Shown: positions 60,941 to 64,000 of the stretch, one piece after another | Numbering within the stretch: position 1 is the stretch's first letter | Layout of the letters: each line of letters opens with the position of its first letter | NCBI GenBank assembly: GCA_022827625.1 | Contig: JAJEIE010000008.1 | Location: 62,001 to 126,000 of the forward strand | Reading direction: 5' to 3' | Source: Candidatus Poribacteria bacterium | GTDB taxonomy: Bacteria > Poribacteria > WGA-4E > WGA-3G | DNA: 64,000 nt | The notes under the pieces: model-generated | The model's database searches: none | What the model saw: the letters and a program-made list of their open reading frames with translations, nothing else | What the model was told of the DNA's origin: nothing | Program-made: the position numbers and the translations under genes

Positions 60941-63838
60941 TTAAAAACTGGCTTTCAACCCTTCCGCTTCAAGCGAGATATGGAACAACCCATCGTGGTC
61001 GGTAGCAATGTAAAGCGTGTTGTTACTGACAACCAGAGAATTGACTTTACCCGGAACGCTCGGCGAGATCTGTTTCCACTTCCCACGAGCATCTAAACGA
61101 TAAAGACCCGCATCACCAGCACCATAAACCGTCATGTTATCTCCAACAAGCCTGTCTATGACAGGACACCCTCCCATTCCATCGGTCAGCACCGACCAGT
61201 GTTCTCCAGTCTGTGATACCAGAACCCCGGTGTCCGTTGCGACGTAAACCGTTGAACCTACAAAGCCTATCTCATTGAAACGTGCAAAGTGAAGAGGAAG
61301 GTTGGAGGTAACATCTTTCCAACTGTTGCCAGCATCAAGTGATTGAAACAGTTTGCCATCTCGCTTACCGACGTAGACTGTTTCGCCTGAAACCGCTAAC
61401 TTGAAACCCGTATCGAGTTCGCCACTACGAGGTTCACCGGTATCTATTAAACCGGTGTCTGTCCATTCTGAATCGCCAGGTCGCCATCTGAAAAGTCTCC
61501 GCTCGTATTCCACATAGAGGGTGTGTCCAGTAACTGCTAACCCACCGGTGACGGTGCGTATTTCAAAAACCTGCGTCGATGCTGACAAGTCGTCGCTTGT
61601 TTTGATGTTATTATGTGAATGATCCGCTATGTTCTCTTCGATTCTTGCTGGCATCTCAGTAAGTGAGGATTCTCGTTTGAAAGCGGGTGCTTCGTGAACG
61701 GGAACAAACACGTCGTCATCTGTGGATAAATAGAAAACCCGTAGGTGTGGGTCGTTTTTTCCCGGTAGGATTCCGTAGAGAACCCCGTTATCAACTGCTA
61801 ATTGTGAAGCGAGATAAGCATTAATAAGAGAAAATTCTTTCAGTGTGCGATCGCTCTCATCAATCCGAAGGGTTTCCCACGTCTCACCGCCATTCGTTGA
61901 TTGAACGAGATCCCTGCCAGTATAAGCGTAAAGTCTATTGTTGATTGCGACCAGATCTTGTATTGTCGTTCCGGTTATCCCCTTCATAAATGGATGCCAC
62001 GATCTACCGCGGTCGGTTGAGCGATGAATGCCCCAGGGACCGGCTCTGTAAAAAGTATCTTTGTCCGCCTTTACAACCCCCAGTGGGAAGAACATTTCAT
62101 TGGTGTTCGTTAGAAGTACCATACCAAATGCTGCATTCATAAAGGGGGATTCGTTTTCATCTGTTATCTCAGTCCATGACACTCCCAAGTCAGTCGAATG
62201 TAAAATTCTGCTCGAATTTGTATCGTCAAGGATTGTCACATTATACGCTTCGTTTTGCTGCGACTCGATCGGATCCCATGGGAAGTGATTAGAACCTATT
62301 TCAATGTAAAGGTTATTTTCAAATCTTGTCACGGCGTAGACAGCACCTGACAGACCCACATGCAATTGTTGCCAAACGTCTGAATTAAGGCGATGGAGCC
62401 CCCTGTCTGTGCCAACGAACACCGTATCTCCGACCGCAGCCATTGCATAAACATTCTTGTTTACTAACCCATTCTGTAGATGATGCCATCCTGCACCAGC
62501 ATCTGTAGATCGGAAAACGCCTTTGTTTTGTAGCGTGAGATACATTACAGGACGTGCGTGTAAACTATGCTGCTTCGGCGCATCCATGACAACGAGTCCA
62601 GTCGGATGTCCTTTTGGACGGGAACAAAGGGCATGCCACGTCTCACCCTTATCGATGGAAGTGAATATCTTATCCATTGAAACAATATAAAGCGTGTCGG
62701 CGTATTCTGCCATCGGCATTCGCAACCCTCCGATGGGTATATTCGTGTTGATGCGTGTCCATGTGGTTGCGTCTGCCGTGAATCTATGGATACCTGTTGG
62801 TGCAGCAGCGTAAAGGGTCCTCTCGGATGTAACAAAGATATCATGTACAATACCGCCGTCGGGCCCATTTGTCGGTGTCCACGGTGAATCAGAGAGTTTT
62901 GTAGAATCCGCCTGAGTATTAGATGTTAAAGTTGTCTCAGTCGTTGATAGACCGGTACCGCTGCTGTGTGTGGCGTTATTCGCTTGTCCTGCTTGATTCC
63001 GCACCGCTGGTTTTGAATCTATATCAAGCACGATAAAGGCATCAATGATTTCAATCGTGGGTTCGGATACCGCCTCAAAACTATACGGTTTTTGAAAACG
63101 GCGGATGTATTGATTGCTTGCACCTAACAGCAACAGCACTAAAAGGGTAGCCGCGCCAAAAGCCGCCCATGGGAGCAACGGCTTGCCAGTCGGAGTCGGA
63201 GACGGTTCCAGGTCAGCCACTTGTCGCATGATGCGCTCTATGAGGTGCGTCGGTAATTGGACCTTACCAAGCACCTCTTTGATGAGAAGTTCTTCTTCTC
63301 CTTGCAAACGCTTTCGTGCCCGATGGAGCCGACTGTGAATCGTCTTTACCGAGACCCCTACGAATTTACTGATTTCCTTTGCTGGCATCTCTCCGAGATA
63401 GTAGAGCGTCATGACCGTCCGTTCACTCTCTGGCAGTTTTGCGAGAAGTTTTTGGACAATTTCATAACGATGTTCAGTCGCCTCTGTTTCGCGATACGCC
63501 GATATAGAATGACCATAAGTTAGCGTGTCTATTTCTTTCACAGACATCTGCTCCAACGACAGCATCGCAGGTTTCTGTTTTCGCATCCAATTCAGGCAAA
63601 GTCGATTGGCGATGACGTAGAGCCACCCCGCAAACTGATTAGGATTCTTAAGCGTTGAGAGTTTTTCGTATGCTCGGAGGAATGTGTCTTGTGTAATCTC
63701 CTCAGCGTGGTGGAAATCGCCGATCTTCCGCCACGCCAACGCGTGAATGCCCTTTTGGTACTTTTGGATTAAAGTGCTAAATGCCAATTCGTCGCCTGAC
63801 AGGGTACTGCGAATCAGTTGTGCATCGTCTTTTGCCAT
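60941..63838 (-). CDS. Membrane-anchored ECF sigma factor fused to an extracytoplasmic BNR-type beta-propeller
   Basis: 965 residues in one frame. Residues 10-90 are sigma region 2 (FSTLIQKYQKGIHALAWRKI; EITQDTFLRAYEKL), 125-175 sigma region 4 (LLAKLPESERTVMTLYYLGE; VSVKTIHSRLHRARKRL). A transmembrane helix follows at about 221-243 (LLPWAAFGAATLLVLLLLGA). The remaining 720 residues contain at least six BNR/Asp-box motifs (SIDKGETW, STDAGAGW, STDLGVSW, STDRGRSW, STNGGETW, SLDAGNSW), characteristic of sialidase/Ycf48-like propellers. So the sigma domain is tethered and may be released or regulated by an external ligand. The upstream has a TTGACA-N18-TTAACT, weak at the -10. The gene faces the TonB receptor with 5 bp between stops. 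Confidence 0.9.
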   Translation of the reverse strand: MAKDDAQLIRSTLSGDELAFSTLIQKYQKGIHALAWRKIGDFHHAEEITQDTFLRAYEKLSTLKNPNQFAGWLYVIANRLCLNWMRKQKPAMLSLEQMSVKEIDTLTYGHSISAYRETEATEHRYEIVQKLLAKLPESERTVMTLYYLGEMPAKEISKFVGVSVKTIHSRLHRARKRLQGEEELLIKEVLGKVQLPTHLIERIMRQVADLEPSPTPTGKPLLPWAAFGAATLLVLLLLGASNQYIRRFQKPYSFEAVSEPTIEIIDAFIVLDIDSKPAVRNQAGQANNATHSSGTGLSTTETTLTSNTQADSTKLSDSPWTPTNGPDGGIVHDIFVTSERTLYAAAPTGIHRFTADATTWTRINTNIPIGGLRMPMAEYADTLYIVSMDKIFTSIDKGETWHALCSRPKGHPTGLVVMDAPKQHSLHARPVMYLTLQNKGVFRSTDAGAGWHHLQNGLVNKNVYAMAAVGDTVFVGTDRGLHRLNSDVWQQLHVGLSGAVYAVTRFENNLYIEIGSNHFPWDPIESQQNEAYNVTILDDTNSSRILHSTDLGVSWTEITDENESPFMNAAFGMVLLTNTNEMFFPLGVVKADKDTFYRAGPWGIHRSTDRGRSWHPFMKGITGTTIQDLVAINNRLYAYTGRDLVQSTNGGETWETLRIDESDRTLKEFSLINAYLASQLAVDNGVLYGILPGKNDPHLRVFYLSTDDDVFVPVHEAPAFKRESSLTEMPARIEENIADHSHNNIKTSDDLSASTQVFEIRTVTGGLAVTGHTLYVEYERRLFRWRPGDSEWTDTGLIDTGEPRSGELDTGFKLAVSGETVYVGKRDGKLFQSLDAGNSWKDVTSNLPLHFARFNEIGFVGSTVYVATDTGVLVSQTGEHWSVLTDGMGGCPVIDRLVGDNMTVYGAGDAGLYRLDARGKWKQISPSVPGKVNSLVVSNNTLYIATDHDGLFHISLEAEGLKASF

Positions 63839-63906
63839 CGCGGTTCTCCATAGTTAATGAATAGGTTTAGTAGTCTGTCAACATTGAAATGAAAGGTAAC
63901 CCCTGC

Positions 63907-63993
63907 TTGTAGTAGTGCGATTTTGCGGCGTACTCGCTCAAATGCGACGTGCATTATCGCACGTCAAGAACGGGCAATGAATTGCCCTACTAC
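63907..63993. repeat. Composite hairpin repeat, GTAGTAG ... CTACTAC
   Basis: Outer arms GTAGTAG (63909-63915) and CTACTAC (63987-63993) enclose smaller inverted pairs, including GGGCAAT/ATTGCCC (63972-63987) and TGCGA/CGCA segments. It resembles the hairpin at 21931. No gene is seen from 63839 to the window end. Confidence 0.5.
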
Positions 63994-64000
63994 GAACAAT

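Noticed and set aside
60941-63838. Two genes (sigma factor and propeller) misread as one
   Set aside because: The frame is continuous through the linker and membrane helix, with no internal stop or strong ribosome site at the boundary, so a fusion is the simplest reading.
1-64000. tRNA or rRNA genes
   Set aside because: I looked for T-loop signatures such as GGTTCGAATCC and saw none with matching acceptor and anticodon arms; this was by eye, not by a covariance search.

Overview
This window looks like a chromosome segment of an uncultured, didermic (outer-membrane) bacterium. It has roughly 50 protein genes, no rRNA, tRNA or CRISPR array that I can see, and no complete insertion sequence. 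Genes for Kdo activation (kdsB), heptose metabolism (hldE-type kinase, gmhB), a Wza-like export protein and a TonB-dependent receptor show an LPS-bearing outer membrane. Four secreted LamG-domain paralogues share one C-terminal signature. Together with the mix of catabolic and transport genes, this suggests a lineage near Candidatus Poribacteria, but that placement is recollection and inference, not a search result.

Layout. 1-5 kb: the 3' end of a type III restriction subunit, a Schlafen/AlbA_2-type ATPase, an enolase-superfamily enzyme, and a two-TM protein coupled to a small proline-rich protein. 5-10.4 kb: LamG protein A, then a minus-strand unit of two tandem LarA-like proteins plus the DctQ and DctM subunits of a TRAP transporter. 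10.4-13.6 kb: an antitoxin with a 5'-truncated toxin, then pyrG and kdsB. 13.7-19.7 kb: LamG protein B, a small HTH protein, a PAP2 phosphatase, a lipoprotein, and a Liv-type ABC binding protein with two permeases. 19.7-27.2 kb: a BatA-like VWA protein, a NucS-like nuclease, a GlpD-like dehydrogenase, a DegT aminotransferase and two BmpA-type ABC permeases. 27.4-37 kb: an envelope polysaccharide block (tyrosine autokinase, Wza-like protein, heptose kinase, GmhB, UDP-sugar dehydrogenase), with a fused MNT-HEPN protein and a NYN nuclease. 37-48.2 kb: a repeat-rich secreted protein, a tail-anchored coiled coil, a phosphodiesterase, PolX, FtsX/FtsE, TopA and AccD. 48.3-52 kb: LamG proteins C and D flanking an AAA ATPase. 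52-57.4 kb: a MATE exporter, a rhodanese with an in-frame UGA, an alpha/beta hydrolase, an amidohydrolase and MoeA. 57.4-63.9 kb: a probable metal-uptake cluster (His/Cys-rich membrane protein, Glu/His-rich lipoprotein, TonB receptor), facing a 965-residue sigma factor that carries a transmembrane segment and an extracytoplasmic propeller.

The strongest unusual observations are these. (1) A two-domain sulfurtransferase has UGA exactly at the catalytic cysteine, and the reading frame continues 45 codons to a stop 3 bp from its convergent neighbour, so it is a probable selenoprotein. (2) An ECF sigma factor, a membrane anchor and a BNR-type beta-propeller are fused in one polypeptide. (3) A conserved KLxxTWGxLK C-terminus ends all four LamG proteins. 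(4) Several nucleotide enzymes (FtsE, PolX, the AAA ATPase) keep their fold but have lost diagnostic catalytic residues. (5) Readable promoters almost all carry an extended -10 (TGN), and intergenic regions hold several families of palindromic repeats, one of which has extended a coding sequence. Three transporter clusters lack expected subunits locally.
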